Shown: positions 17,324 to 24,682 of the stretch, piece after piece
Layout: every line of letters starts with the position of its first letter
How positions within the stretch are numbered: position 1 is the stretch's first letter
Source: an uncultured Porphyromonas sp.
Lineage (GTDB): Bacteria > Bacteroidota > Bacteroidia > Bacteroidales > Porphyromonadaceae
Length of the DNA stretch: 64,000 bases
Reading direction: 5' to 3'
Assembly (NCBI GenBank): GCA_943912835.1
Contig: CALTVJ010000002.1
Location: forward strand, 1 to 64,000
Translations under genes and position numbers: made by a program
The notes under the pieces: model-generated
The model's database searches: none
What the model saw: only the letters and a program-made list of their open reading frames with translations
What the model was told of the DNA's origin: nothing

Positions 17324-18841
17324 TTAGTGCTTAAAGTGCCTTATGCCAGTTGTGATCATGGATACACCAAGTTCATTCGCTTTAGCGATACTTTCTCCAT
17401 CCTTTACACTACCTCCAGGCTGGATTATAGCTGTAATACCTTCTTTTGCTGCAATTTCTACACAATCTGGGAATGGAAAAAATGCATCACTAGCCATAAC
17501 AGCTCCCTCAAGGTTAAAGCAAAAGCTTTTTGCTTTTTGTATAGCATGCTTGAGCGCATCTACACGAGATGTTTGACCTACACCACTAGCAAGTAAGCGA
17601 CCAGATTTAGTTAGTACAATTGCATTGCTTTTACTGTGTTTAACTAATTTGTTTGCGAACAGAAGCTCATTCAATTCAGTTTCTGTTGGTTGTTTCGAGG
17701 TAACTACTGTACAATTGCTAGGTGTTTCAACATATCTATCTGTTTCTTGCTGAAGGATACCTCCAAGCAAAGAACGATATGTCCAATTAGATTCTATTCT
17801 GTGTTTTTGCTTCAGAATAATTCTATTTTTTTTGCTCCTTAGGATAGATAAAGCTTCATCTGTATATGAAGGTGCTATAAGTACTTCAAAGAAGAGTTCA
17901 TTTATTTTTTCAGCTGTCGCAAGATCGATAGGTCTATTACTAATGAGAACTCCCCCAAAAGCTGAAATAGGATCACAAGCTAATGCCGCCTCGTATGCTT
18001 CAAATATGCTTGCAGCTGAAGCGAATCCACAAGCATTATTGTGCTTCAGTATAGCAAAACTAGGCTCTTGAAAGTCTTGAATTAGTTGTACAGCAGCATC
18101 AATATCTTGAAGGTTGTTGTATGAAAGCTCTTTGCCATTTAGTTGTTCTAAAACTTCAGAGATATTCCCGAAGAAGTAAGCTTTTTGATGTGGGTTCTCT
18201 CCGTAGCGAAGAGTGGTTTTTCTGTCTTCTGCTTGACGAAATGCAGAATATTCTCCTAAGTCAAAGTATGAGAATATAGAAGAATCGTAGGCTGAGCTTA
18301 CAGCAAAGGCTTGTCGTGCAAAGTATCTTCGTTGTTCTAACGTTGTTTCTGCGCCTTGAGAAAGAAGTATTTCATAGAACTCCTGATATTGAGCTTGAGA
18401 TGCGATGATGGTTACATCTGTAAAATTTTTTGCAGCCCCCCTGATAAGAGCAATACCTCCAACATCAATTTTTTCGATTATTTCTTCAGGGCTAGCTCCA
18501 GAAGCGACTGTAGCTTCAAAAGGATAAAGATCAACGATAATTAGGTCTATGAGTGGAATTTGATACTCTGAGATCTCTTTTTGGTCTGTTGCGTTATCTC
18601 TTCTCGCAAGTATTCCTCCGAGTATTGCTGGGTGCAGAGTTTTGACTCTTCCACCCAACATAGAAGGATATTGTGTTAATTCTTCAACAGGTTCACAAGG
18701 GTATCCGAGTTCAGTTATAAAGGAGTGAGTTCCTCCTGTAGAAATGAACCCAACACCTGCTTTGTGCAGTTCGGCCAAGATGTCAGCTAAGCCTTCTTTG
18801 TGATATACTGATATGAGAGCTTTACGAATATATTTTTTCAT
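17324..18841 (-). CDS. purH: Bifunctional AICAR transformylase/IMP cyclohydrolase PurH
   Basis: 505 residues from the ATG at 18841, the start matching the family (MKKYIRKALISVYHKEGL); an in-frame ATG at 18859 would add six residues. The N-terminal MGS-like IMP cyclohydrolase domain (about 1-135, STGGTHSFITELG) is followed by the AICAR formyltransferase domain with KHNNACGFASA near residue 260. It catalyses the last two steps of IMP synthesis. It heads the run into mreB; a TATCTTTG promoter element lies 33 bases upstream of this start. Confidence 0.95.
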   Translation of the reverse strand: MKKYIRKALISVYHKEGLADILAELHKAGVGFISTGGTHSFITELGYPCEPVEELTQYPSMLGGRVKTLHPAILGGILARRDNATDQKEISEYQIPLIDLIIVDLYPFEATVASGASPEEIIEKIDVGGIALIRGAAKNFTDVTIIASQAQYQEFYEILLSQGAETTLEQRRYFARQAFAVSSAYDSSIFSYFDLGEYSAFRQAEDRKTTLRYGENPHQKAYFFGNISEVLEQLNGKELSYNNLQDIDAAVQLIQDFQEPSFAILKHNNACGFASAASIFEAYEAALACDPISAFGGVLISNRPIDLATAEKINELFFEVLIAPSYTDEALSILRSKKNRIILKQKHRIESNWTYRSLLGGILQQETDRYVETPSNCTVVTSKQPTETELNELLFANKLVKHSKSNAIVLTKSGRLLASGVGQTSRVDALKHAIQKAKSFCFNLEGAVMASDAFFPFPDCVEIAAKEGITAIIQPGGSVKDGESIAKANELGVSMITTGIRHFKH

Positions 18842-18873
18842 AGACTTTTCTAGATACATAATTTGATCCTATG

Positions 18874-18881
18874 CAAAGATA
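18874..18881 (-). promoter_or_regulatory. Promoter -7 element TATCTTTG upstream of purH
   Basis: Exact TATCTTTG on the minus strand, in the gap between the glycosyltransferase gene and purH. Transcription would start near 18867 and cover purH and probably mreBCD-mrdA-rodA. No clear -33 TTTG is seen. Confidence 0.6.
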
Positions 18882-18958
18882 GCGATTTTAGACCTTTTTA
18901 AATATAACACTCAATTGTTGTCCTCTATCCTTTGTTCGAAAATGTGATTACGGTTAAA

Positions 18959-20089
18959 TTATTTGCCAATCAATATAGAGAATAACTCTTCCCAATTTTG
19001 AGCTAAAGGAGATTTATCTGTTTGTGACTTAAAAATGGGAACGAAATGACTATAATCATTAGCCATAACCTCTTCCATCAAGTCGGCTAGTTGATTGTGA
19101 TCTTCACTTCTGAAAAAAGCAACCTTCTTTCCTCCTTCGCTTGTTTCGTGAGCGTATTCTAAATCAGGAACTATAATAGGCCGTTTACCTTCATGAACTT
19201 CAATGTACTCACTTATAGGGAGCCCCCAAGTTTCGATTCTAGATGTAAAAACGAAACAATTAGCCCGTCTGTAATGTCCGTATAATGTTGGTTTGTCCAT
19301 TAATCCTGCAAATCTTAGACAAGACAAGTTCTCCCATTTTTCTTTTAAATATCTCGCATACTTATTTTCATCTCCAGAGACTGTAATAATAACCTCAAAT
19401 TTTTCTGACGAAATTCTTTTTTCTAAGATTTCTGTAGCTCTACATAAGGTTTGAAAGTCCTTATGTACATCTGCAGTTGCTGCATAGAAGAAAACAAATT
19501 TATTATTATTTATGTCTGCTTCTTTTTGATAAGAGATTAGATCTTTGCTGTTAGCATCTTTATTTGGTCTGGCTAAAATAATTTGTTCAGGTTGTAGGTC
19601 AAACATCTTTACAAAAGCTTGTCTTAACCACTCTTGTTGAACAATGATGAATCGATTCCTCTTTTGATTGATACCATAAATATATCGTGTCATTAAGCCA
19701 AAAAGAGGAATCTTAGGATCTAGTGCTAGGTCACTCCATTTAATTTTATGAAAAGAAAATGGACTATGGCAATACACTGCCTGTACTTTAGCTTTAACCC
19801 TAGGCGTAGTATCATGGAGAGATAGCCACAAATCAATATCTCCAATACGCTTGCTTATTTTATGCATTTCGACGTACTCACACCATAAGCGATTAATCCA
19901 ACCTTTTATTGTTGAGGGAAACTCCAGATATTCGATATGGGGATAATCTGCTAACTTTTTATCATGGACTAAGGCAATCACTCTGCAATCACTTTTTTCT
20001 GATAGCAATGATAGGTATTCTAGACATTGTCTGAGGATAGTGAGTGTTCCTCCTTTTCTGAGGTTTACTGCGGAAACAACAATTGTCAT
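18959..20089 (-). CDS. Glycosyltransferase, GT-B (family 1/4) type
   Basis: 376 residues, soluble. The N-terminus (MTIVVSAVNLRKGGTLTILRQCLEYL) is a GT4-like acceptor domain. The C-terminal half has the nucleotide-sugar region (FVFFYAATADVHKDFQTLCRATEIL; RRANCFVFTSRIETWGLPISEYIE), where the final glutamate fits the EX7E-type motif. Family members transfer sugars in surface polysaccharide or glycoprotein assembly. The acceptor cannot be predicted, and no polysaccharide cluster surrounds it. It lies 13 bases after corA on the same strand. Confidence 0.8.
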   Translation of the reverse strand: MTIVVSAVNLRKGGTLTILRQCLEYLSLLSEKSDCRVIALVHDKKLADYPHIEYLEFPSTIKGWINRLWCEYVEMHKISKRIGDIDLWLSLHDTTPRVKAKVQAVYCHSPFSFHKIKWSDLALDPKIPLFGLMTRYIYGINQKRNRFIIVQQEWLRQAFVKMFDLQPEQIILARPNKDANSKDLISYQKEADINNNKFVFFYAATADVHKDFQTLCRATEILEKRISSEKFEVIITVSGDENKYARYLKEKWENLSCLRFAGLMDKPTLYGHYRRANCFVFTSRIETWGLPISEYIEVHEGKRPIIVPDLEYAHETSEGGKKVAFFRSEDHNQLADLMEEVMANDYSHFVPIFKSQTDKSPLAQNWEELFSILIGK

Positions 20090-20102
20090 TTTTCTATTCT
20101 TC

Positions 20103-21026
20103 TTAAAACCATTTAATTCGCTTTAGCCATATAAACGCTAAGCATGAAATTAGGATAGACACGATGATTATTGCTATGAAAGAGTAGTGCCAAGAATCAA
20201 TGTGTACATTGACATTCATTCCGTAGAAACTAGCAATCATAGTTGGTATAGTGAGGACAATCTGCAAACTGGTCATACGTTTCATTATTGTATTGACGTT
20301 GTTGGAAATAATACTTCCCAATGCCCCCATTGTACTGTTACAAATGTCTGTATATATATTTATAGTATTATAAGCTTGTCTGAGCTCTATAGTCACATCC
20401 TCAACCAAGTCTGGATCTATTTCACCTGAACGAGTCGCTGTTCTGAGTCGACCTAACATCGCCTCATTACCTCTGATGCTGGTACTGAAGTAAACTAAAG
20501 ATTTTTGCAACCTCATAATACGTATTAGGTCTTCATTTCGAACGCTTTCTTCTAGTTCTTTTTCTGCTCGATTTATTTCCAAATAAATCAGTTTAAGATA
20601 CTTAAGAAACCATACAGCAGAAGAGTATATAATACGGGTTATAAAGTCTGCTTGGGAGGTGATGTTAATGCCTTTTCTCCGTATGTGATTAATAAAGTCA
20701 GGCATAAGTTGACTCTTTCGATAGCAAAGAGTAATGGTACCTTTGGCTCCTGTAATAATACCAATTGGTACAGTCATATAGGGGAGACCTTGTATATTAC
20801 TCTCTAAGGGGATACGTAAGATGGTCAATTGCCAGTCGTCTTCCTTTTCTGTTCTCGGTCTTTCATCAACGTCAGCAATGTCCGATAAAAACTCTTGAGG
20901 TACTCCTAACTCTTCTGTAAGGAAATATAAGTCATCATCGTCAGGAAGTTCTACATTTATCCAGCATCCTGATTGATAATCTGTTAAATGTTCTATTGTT
21001 GTGCCAAGACTGAAGTATGTTCGCAT
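20103..21026 (-). CDS. corA: CorA-family magnesium/divalent-cation transporter
   Basis: 307 residues. It has a cytoplasmic alpha/beta domain (1-130), a long helical stalk (about 135-250), and two C-terminal membrane helices (about 252-267 and 281-300) with the CorA selectivity motif GMN at 269-271 (YGMNVNV). It ends with a short basic tail (KRIKWF). The family forms pentameric channels for Mg2+, sometimes Co2+ or Ni2+. The 194 bases upstream contain competing inverted repeats, described separately, one of which would pair the sequence just before this ATG. Confidence 0.93.
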   Translation of the reverse strand: MRTYFSLGTTIEHLTDYQSGCWINVELPDDDDLYFLTEELGVPQEFLSDIADVDERPRTEKEDDWQLTILRIPLESNIQGLPYMTVPIGIITGAKGTITLCYRKSQLMPDFINHIRRKGINITSQADFITRIIYSSAVWFLKYLKLIYLEINRAEKELEESVRNEDLIRIMRLQKSLVYFSTSIRGNEAMLGRLRTATRSGEIDPDLVEDVTIELRQAYNTINIYTDICNSTMGALGSIISNNVNTIMKRMTSLQIVLTIPTMIASFYGMNVNVHIDSWHYSFIAIIIVSILISCLAFIWLKRIKWF

Positions 21027-21033
21027 AGATCTT

Positions 21034-21155
21034 ATTGCGGGGTAATTATCTACTAATTAGTTCAATTTGAACGGTGAAAATTGCCCCTGCAATGGTCTAA
21101 CCTAAAACTCTGAGTAGGCAAGGGGCTTCGTTATAGCTGAGATATAGCTGCTCAG
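21034..21155. promoter_or_regulatory. Structured region upstream of corA with mutually exclusive stems
   Basis: The 194-base gap between corA and the CBM9-like gene has no gene but strong pairing potential. Stem A joins 21083-21090 to 21118-21126 (GCCCCTGC with GCAAGGGGC, one bulge). Stem B joins 21084-21093 to 21034-21042 (CCCCTGCAAT with ATTGCGGGG, one bulge). Both use 21084-21090, so they exclude each other, and stem B would cover sequence 8-16 bases before the corA ATG. A second switchable set uses CTCAG at 21151-21155, which can pair with CTGAG at 21137-21141 or at 21110-21114. A perfect GTTCAA-T-TTGAAC repeat is at 21060-21072. It matches no riboswitch class I can recall. Confidence 0.5.
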
Positions 21156-21220
21156 TGGATCGCGGGTCTTCCATCTGTGTTTATATCTAAAGTTGAGAGT
21201 ATTTATGTGTTAAGAAGTAC

Positions 21221-21868
21221 TTATTCTTTGGGTGAAAACACAAATTCGCCAAAGAATTGAGGGCGATGAAAGGCGGGAAATTCCTCTTCAATGGGAGCCC
21301 AGCTCAGGTAATGAGGGTGCTTTGTCTTATCTCCACATTTGTATAGATTCGCATACATTTTTTGAGGTATTTGATCATATCCCATAATTGACCAAGGGAT
21401 GATCGTTGTAACCTGCCAGGAGTGTATTTCTCCGTTAGATTCAAGTTTTTGACCAGAAAATGTTGCGATACGCTTAATTTGTTGAAATTCTTGATCTATG
21501 AAAGGAATGCTATCTTTTATCGTCTTATGATGGGAAGCATAGCATGTGCCAGAAGCGTTAAATTCGAAGTTGATATAGCTTTCTCCTCGTTCTTTTTGCA
21601 TGAAAAATTCGACGCAACTGTCTTCATGGACGTATTCCCCATCTTGTTGAGCTTGCGTGCGAATATCTTTACCTCGAACGAAGAAAGATATCAGAATCCC
21701 CTCCTCACTATATGCTATTGTTGCAGAGGCTATTGGGCTATATGGGTATTCTATCTCCCAATTCAGAGTGTCTATGTTTAGCCGTTTTCCCTGTGTTTCT
21801 ATTTCCTCTTGGAGTGACTCGAGATCTTTTTCTAAGGTCTTTAAGTAGGGAATGTATGCTTTTTTCAT
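21221..21868 (-). CDS. Carbohydrate-binding family 9-like domain protein
   Basis: 215 residues. The whole protein looks like one CBM9-like beta-sandwich, with the family features VHEDSCVEFFMQKE (about 79-92), YINFEFNASGTCYASHH (about 97-113), and WQVTTIIPWSIMG (about 149-161). No signal peptide is visible, so unlike most CBM9 modules it seems cytoplasmic. It follows the LysE-family gene by 19 bases. A sugar or glycan ligand is likely from the fold, but no substrate can be named. Confidence 0.7.
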   Translation of the reverse strand: MKKAYIPYLKTLEKDLESLQEEIETQGKRLNIDTLNWEIEYPYSPIASATIAYSEEGILISFFVRGKDIRTQAQQDGEYVHEDSCVEFFMQKERGESYINFEFNASGTCYASHHKTIKDSIPFIDQEFQQIKRIATFSGQKLESNGEIHSWQVTTIIPWSIMGYDQIPQKMYANLYKCGDKTKHPHYLSWAPIEEEFPAFHRPQFFGEFVFSPKE

Positions 21869-21887
21869 AATAATCTCTTTTAATTGA

Positions 21888-22583
21888 TTAATCTGTATTG
21901 CTGTGCTTTGATATTTCCAGTAATCTTTCGCTACTTGCTTCGCCTGTTATAAGAGATGCTGCTCCTGTTCCGATTCCTATAATTCCAATAGATGCTAGTA
22001 TAATTGCTATTGTTCTGCTTATAATTCGTATCCCAGCATGTCCTGTTCTAGAGATTAACAATAATACAAAACTTGTTAATATATACCACCAAATCATACA
22101 GCCTAGTCCTAACCCCAAAAGAGCTATAAATAATTCAAGTATGGGATTTGAAGTTTCTTGAACAAATTGAAACCTAGTATATAGAGGTAACATCAAAAGC
22201 ATTATGAATGGATTGCTGATTGTGACCAAAAAAGCTGTAAGCACTTTGCGAGTCCCATGAAGTTTGCTTAATCTTTTTGTTGGGTTGTGCTTGATCTCTT
22301 GTTTTGATTTTCTATATAAGAGTAAAGAGAAAGCAACGATAATTACTCCCCCAATAAGCCTGAGTATGCTGTCATATTGTACGACAAAATCCAAAACTAG
22401 ACCTACTCCTAAATAAACTACAAATCCATAGAGTATATCGCTCAGAGTTGCACCGACTCCAGTTAACAATCCTTCGTTTTTCCCTCCGTGGATTGTCTCT
22501 CGAAGGCATAAAACGCCCACGGGGCCAAGAGGCGCAGATATAACGATACCAATTATGATTCCTTTTATAAGTGTTATAAGCAT
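21888..22583 (-). CDS. LysE-family amino-acid/metabolite exporter
   Basis: 231 residues from the ATG at 22583. About six membrane helices are present, with the LysE/RhtB N-terminal signature GIIIGIVISAPLGPVGVLCLRETI and a first-half ITNPF-like ISNPFIM. Members export amino acids or related small molecules by proton exchange. An in-frame ATG at 22601 would add six residues, but it lies upstream of the promoter octamer at 22591-22598, so a transcript from that promoter could only use 22583, almost without a leader. Substrate unknown. Confidence 0.85.
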   Translation of the reverse strand: MLITLIKGIIIGIVISAPLGPVGVLCLRETIHGGKNEGLLTGVGATLSDILYGFVVYLGVGLVLDFVVQYDSILRLIGGVIIVAFSLLLYRKSKQEIKHNPTKRLSKLHGTRKVLTAFLVTISNPFIMLLMLPLYTRFQFVQETSNPILELFIALLGLGLGCMIWWYILTSFVLLLISRTGHAGIRIISRTIAIILASIGIIGIGTGAASLITGEASSERLLEISKHSNTD

Positions 22584-22590
22584 AACTTTA

Positions 22591-22598
22591 CAAAGATA
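22591..22598 (-). promoter_or_regulatory. Promoter -7 element TATCTTTG of LysE-family gene
   Basis: The minus strand reads TTTTGTATCTTTGTAAAGT and then TATG. The 19-base block is identical to the one before recF, where it is followed directly by ATG. The spacing implies a transcript that begins within a few bases of the ATG at 22583. Confidence 0.65.
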
Positions 22599-22607
22599 CA
22601 AAAAAGC

Positions 22608-22976
22608 TTATAGCTCACCTCGATTGAGGCTCAAGTGAATGCTTGCATCTCTAATATCAGCCGGAAATGGAGGCTTTTGTTTGCAAAGTTCAATGTCGAT
22701 ATAAATAATTTCCTCAAAAGTGTCGAAAAGTCGTTTGCAGATTCGCCCTACGAGGTGCTCAAGTAGCAAAGATGGTATTTCCATTTCTTTTTTTATCGTG
22801 TAGTACAACTCCTTGTAGTTAATAGTTGTCTTAAGATCATCTGCATGAAGTGAGTCATAGTTGTTGATCTCTACCATTAAATTGATGATGAATAAATTAC
22901 CAACTTTTTGTTCTTGTTGCAATACGCCGTGGTAGGCATAAAATTTCATCTCGTTAAGTTTGATGGAAAGCTTCAT
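22608..22976 (-). CDS. folB: Dihydroneopterin aldolase FolB
   Basis: 122 residues from the ATG at 22976, the start that matches the family (MKLSIKLNEMKFYAYHGVLQQEQ). The open frame continues upstream to 23054 with 26 residues unlike FolB. The sequence keeps the active-site region FYAYHGVLQQEQKVGN and the late LLEHLVGRICKRL helix with its HL pair. It catalyses conversion of dihydroneopterin to 6-hydroxymethyl-dihydropterin in folate synthesis. It lies between trmD and the exporter, downstream of a likely trmD terminator. Confidence 0.9.
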   Translation of the reverse strand: MKLSIKLNEMKFYAYHGVLQQEQKVGNLFIINLMVEINNYDSLHADDLKTTINYKELYYTIKKEMEIPSLLLEHLVGRICKRLFDTFEEIIYIDIELCKQKPPFPADIRDASIHLSLNRGEL

Positions 22977-23075
22977 AATCTGATCTTTGATTGTTTCTTT
23001 ACCGAATGAACACATGCCCTTTCGGTTGCTTGAGTTCTGTTTTGCTACTAACAAGAAATGGATTCGGAAAAATGA

Positions 23076-23104
23076 AAAAAGTTGCTTGGGAAAGTGAACT
23101 TTTT
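23076..23104 (-). terminator. Likely trmD terminator
   Basis: AAAAAGTT (23076-23083) and AACTTTTT (23097-23104) form an 8-bp stem with a 13-base loop. On the minus strand the hairpin runs into TTTTTTCATTTTTCC. It lies 32 bases beyond the trmD stop. Confidence 0.5.
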
Positions 23105-23135
23105 CAAATCTCTGATTGTTGAATCATTATTTACC

Positions 23136-23807
23136 CTAAAGTAAATCTGGTCTTAACCGCCTTGTCCTATCTATCGCTTGTTGCATTTTCCATTCTTCAA
23201 TTTTTGCGGCATGTCCACTTAGAAGAATTTGTGGAACTTCCCACCCCTTGTAGTTTGAGGGGCGAGTGTATACGGGAGGGGCTAATAGGTTGTCTTGAAA
23301 GGTGTCGCTTAATGCACTCTCTGCATCTCCGATTGCGCCAGGGATAAGCCGACTGATAGCATCTGTCATCACTGCAGCAGCAAGCTCTCCTCCTGTGAGG
23401 ACATAGTCGCCGATAGAAACTTCTTTCGTGATCAGATGTTCTCTCACTCTGTAGTCAATCCCTTTGTAATGTCCACAAAGAATGATAAGATTTTGGTGTA
23501 GGCTTAATTCATTAGCCATATTTTGATTAAAAGTTTCTCCATCTGGTGAAGTGAAAATAATCTCATCATACACTCTTTCGTCTTTAAGGCTAGAAATAGC
23601 TCGTTCTATTGGCTCAATTTGAAGAATCATGCCAGCCTCACCGCCAAAGGGGTAGTCGTCTACGCGTCTATTCTTATTCGTGGAATAATCCCTTAGGTTG
23701 TGAATATGAAGCTCAAGTAGGCCATTTCTTTGAGCACGCCCCACGATTGAATGCTTTAGCGGAGCTTCTATTAGTTCTGGGACAACGGTGATAATATCTA
23801 TTCTCAC
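23136..23807 (-). CDS. trmD: tRNA (guanine-37-N1)-methyltransferase TrmD
   Basis: 223 residues. A SPOUT knotted methyltransferase; visible motifs are the N-terminal [51 protein letters not shown] and the SAM-binding knot [16 protein letters not shown]. It makes m1G37 in tRNAs reading C-starting codons. It is divergent from rsmE with a 111-base shared gap that holds a promoter-like element for each direction. Confidence 0.96.
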   Translation of the reverse strand: MRIDIITVVPELIEAPLKHSIVGRAQRNGLLELHIHNLRDYSTNKNRRVDDYPFGGEAGMILQIEPIERAISSLKDERVYDEIIFTSPDGETFNQNMANELSLHQNLIILCGHYKGIDYRVREHLITKEVSIGDYVLTGGELAAAVMTDAISRLIPGAIGDAESALSDTFQDNLLAPPVYTRPSNYKGWEVPQILLSGHAAKIEEWKMQQAIDRTRRLRPDLL

Positions 23808-23840
23808 GTTTTGCGTGTTTTGTTTGTTGAAATTTTTCTG

Positions 23841-23848
23841 TAAAGATA
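23841..23848 (-). promoter_or_regulatory. Possible -7 element of trmD
   Basis: Minus-strand TATCTTTA differs by one base from the TATCTTTG octamer. It sits 33 bases upstream of the trmD start and back to back with the rsmE element. Confidence 0.4.
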
Positions 23849-23871
23849 GTACCTATATCCGAATAATCCTT

Positions 23872-23879
23872 TATCTTTG
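23872..23879 (+). promoter_or_regulatory. Promoter -7 element TATCTTTG upstream of rsmE
   Basis: Exact plus-strand TATCTTTG, 39 bases before the rsmE ATG, implying a leader of about 30 bases. Confidence 0.6.
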
Positions 23880-23918
23880 GATGCAGAAACGGCGAACAAT
23901 CATACTTAGTAAATAGTC

Positions 23919-24656
23919 ATGCAAGATTTATCTCTTTTCTATGCTCCCAACGCAGAAGAAATATCTCTTTTGCCACAGGACGAAGCAGCTCATGCAACCC
24001 GTGTTTTAAGGATGGGCTCTGGAGATTTGTTCTATGTAACTAACGGTATGGGAAAGATGTGGTTGGCGTCTCTAGGTGAAATAGATAAGAAAGGTTGTAG
24101 TTTTCACCTTTTGAAAGAAGAGCCTTATAGCCCTTACTGGAGAGGAGAAATAAATCTATGTATTGCTCCAACTAAGTCCATGGATCGTATGGAATGGCTA
24201 CTAGAGAAAGCTGTTGAGATTGGGGTTAATAGGATTATACTGCTCAAAAGTAAGCATGGAGAGCGAAAACACATTAATGCAAAGCGCCTAGAGAAAATAA
24301 TTATTTCAGCGATGAAGCAGTCTAGAAAAGCTCAGCTCCCCGATCTTATTCTTGATGAATCTTTGGAGGATGTTTTGACGTCGTATCCCGAGAGTGATGT
24401 CTTGATGTTTCATTGCCGAGATGAACAGGCACTTGCTTCACGTTTGCCATTTTATGAAAACTATACAAAAGTAAAAGATGTGACCTTGCTCATTGGCCCT
24501 GAAGGAGATTTTTCTATGGATGAAATCAAATTAGCAGAGGGTAAAGGGGCAAAACCAACGACATTAGGAGAGAGTAGATTGCGCACCGAAACAGCAGCGA
24601 TAGTTGCCCTTCAGTGGGTGCATAGTTTACAGATGATAATAGAGTCTAAAAAATAA
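23919..24656 (+). CDS. rsmE: 16S rRNA (uracil-1498-N3)-methyltransferase RsmE
   Basis: 245 residues. A SPOUT family enzyme with an N-terminal PUA-like domain (HATRVLRMGSGDLFYVTNG) and the RsmE methyltransferase features: CIAPTKSMDRMEWLLEKAVEIGV, LLIGPEGDFSMDEI and the C-terminal LGESRLRTETAAIVAL. It methylates U1498 in the decoding region of 16S rRNA. It is followed after 26 bases by the carboxyltransferase gene. Confidence 0.95.
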   Translation: MQDLSLFYAPNAEEISLLPQDEAAHATRVLRMGSGDLFYVTNGMGKMWLASLGEIDKKGCSFHLLKEEPYSPYWRGEINLCIAPTKSMDRMEWLLEKAVEIGVNRIILLKSKHGERKHINAKRLEKIIISAMKQSRKAQLPDLILDESLEDVLTSYPESDVLMFHCRDEQALASRLPFYENYTKVKDVTLLIGPEGDFSMDEIKLAEGKGAKPTTLGESRLRTETAAIVALQWVHSLQMIIESKK

Positions 24657-24682
24657 CAAGTATTATATAACCGTATCATTGT

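Noticed and set aside
21027..21220. 6S RNA, SRP RNA or tmRNA in the corA upstream gap
   Set aside because: I could not find the long closing stem with a central bubble of 6S RNA, the SRP Alu/S-domain core, or a tRNA-like end. It is left as an unclassified structured region.
22977..23054. 26-residue N-terminal extension of FolB
   Set aside because: Unlike any FolB start and not hydrophobic; the ATG at 22976 gives the normal enzyme.
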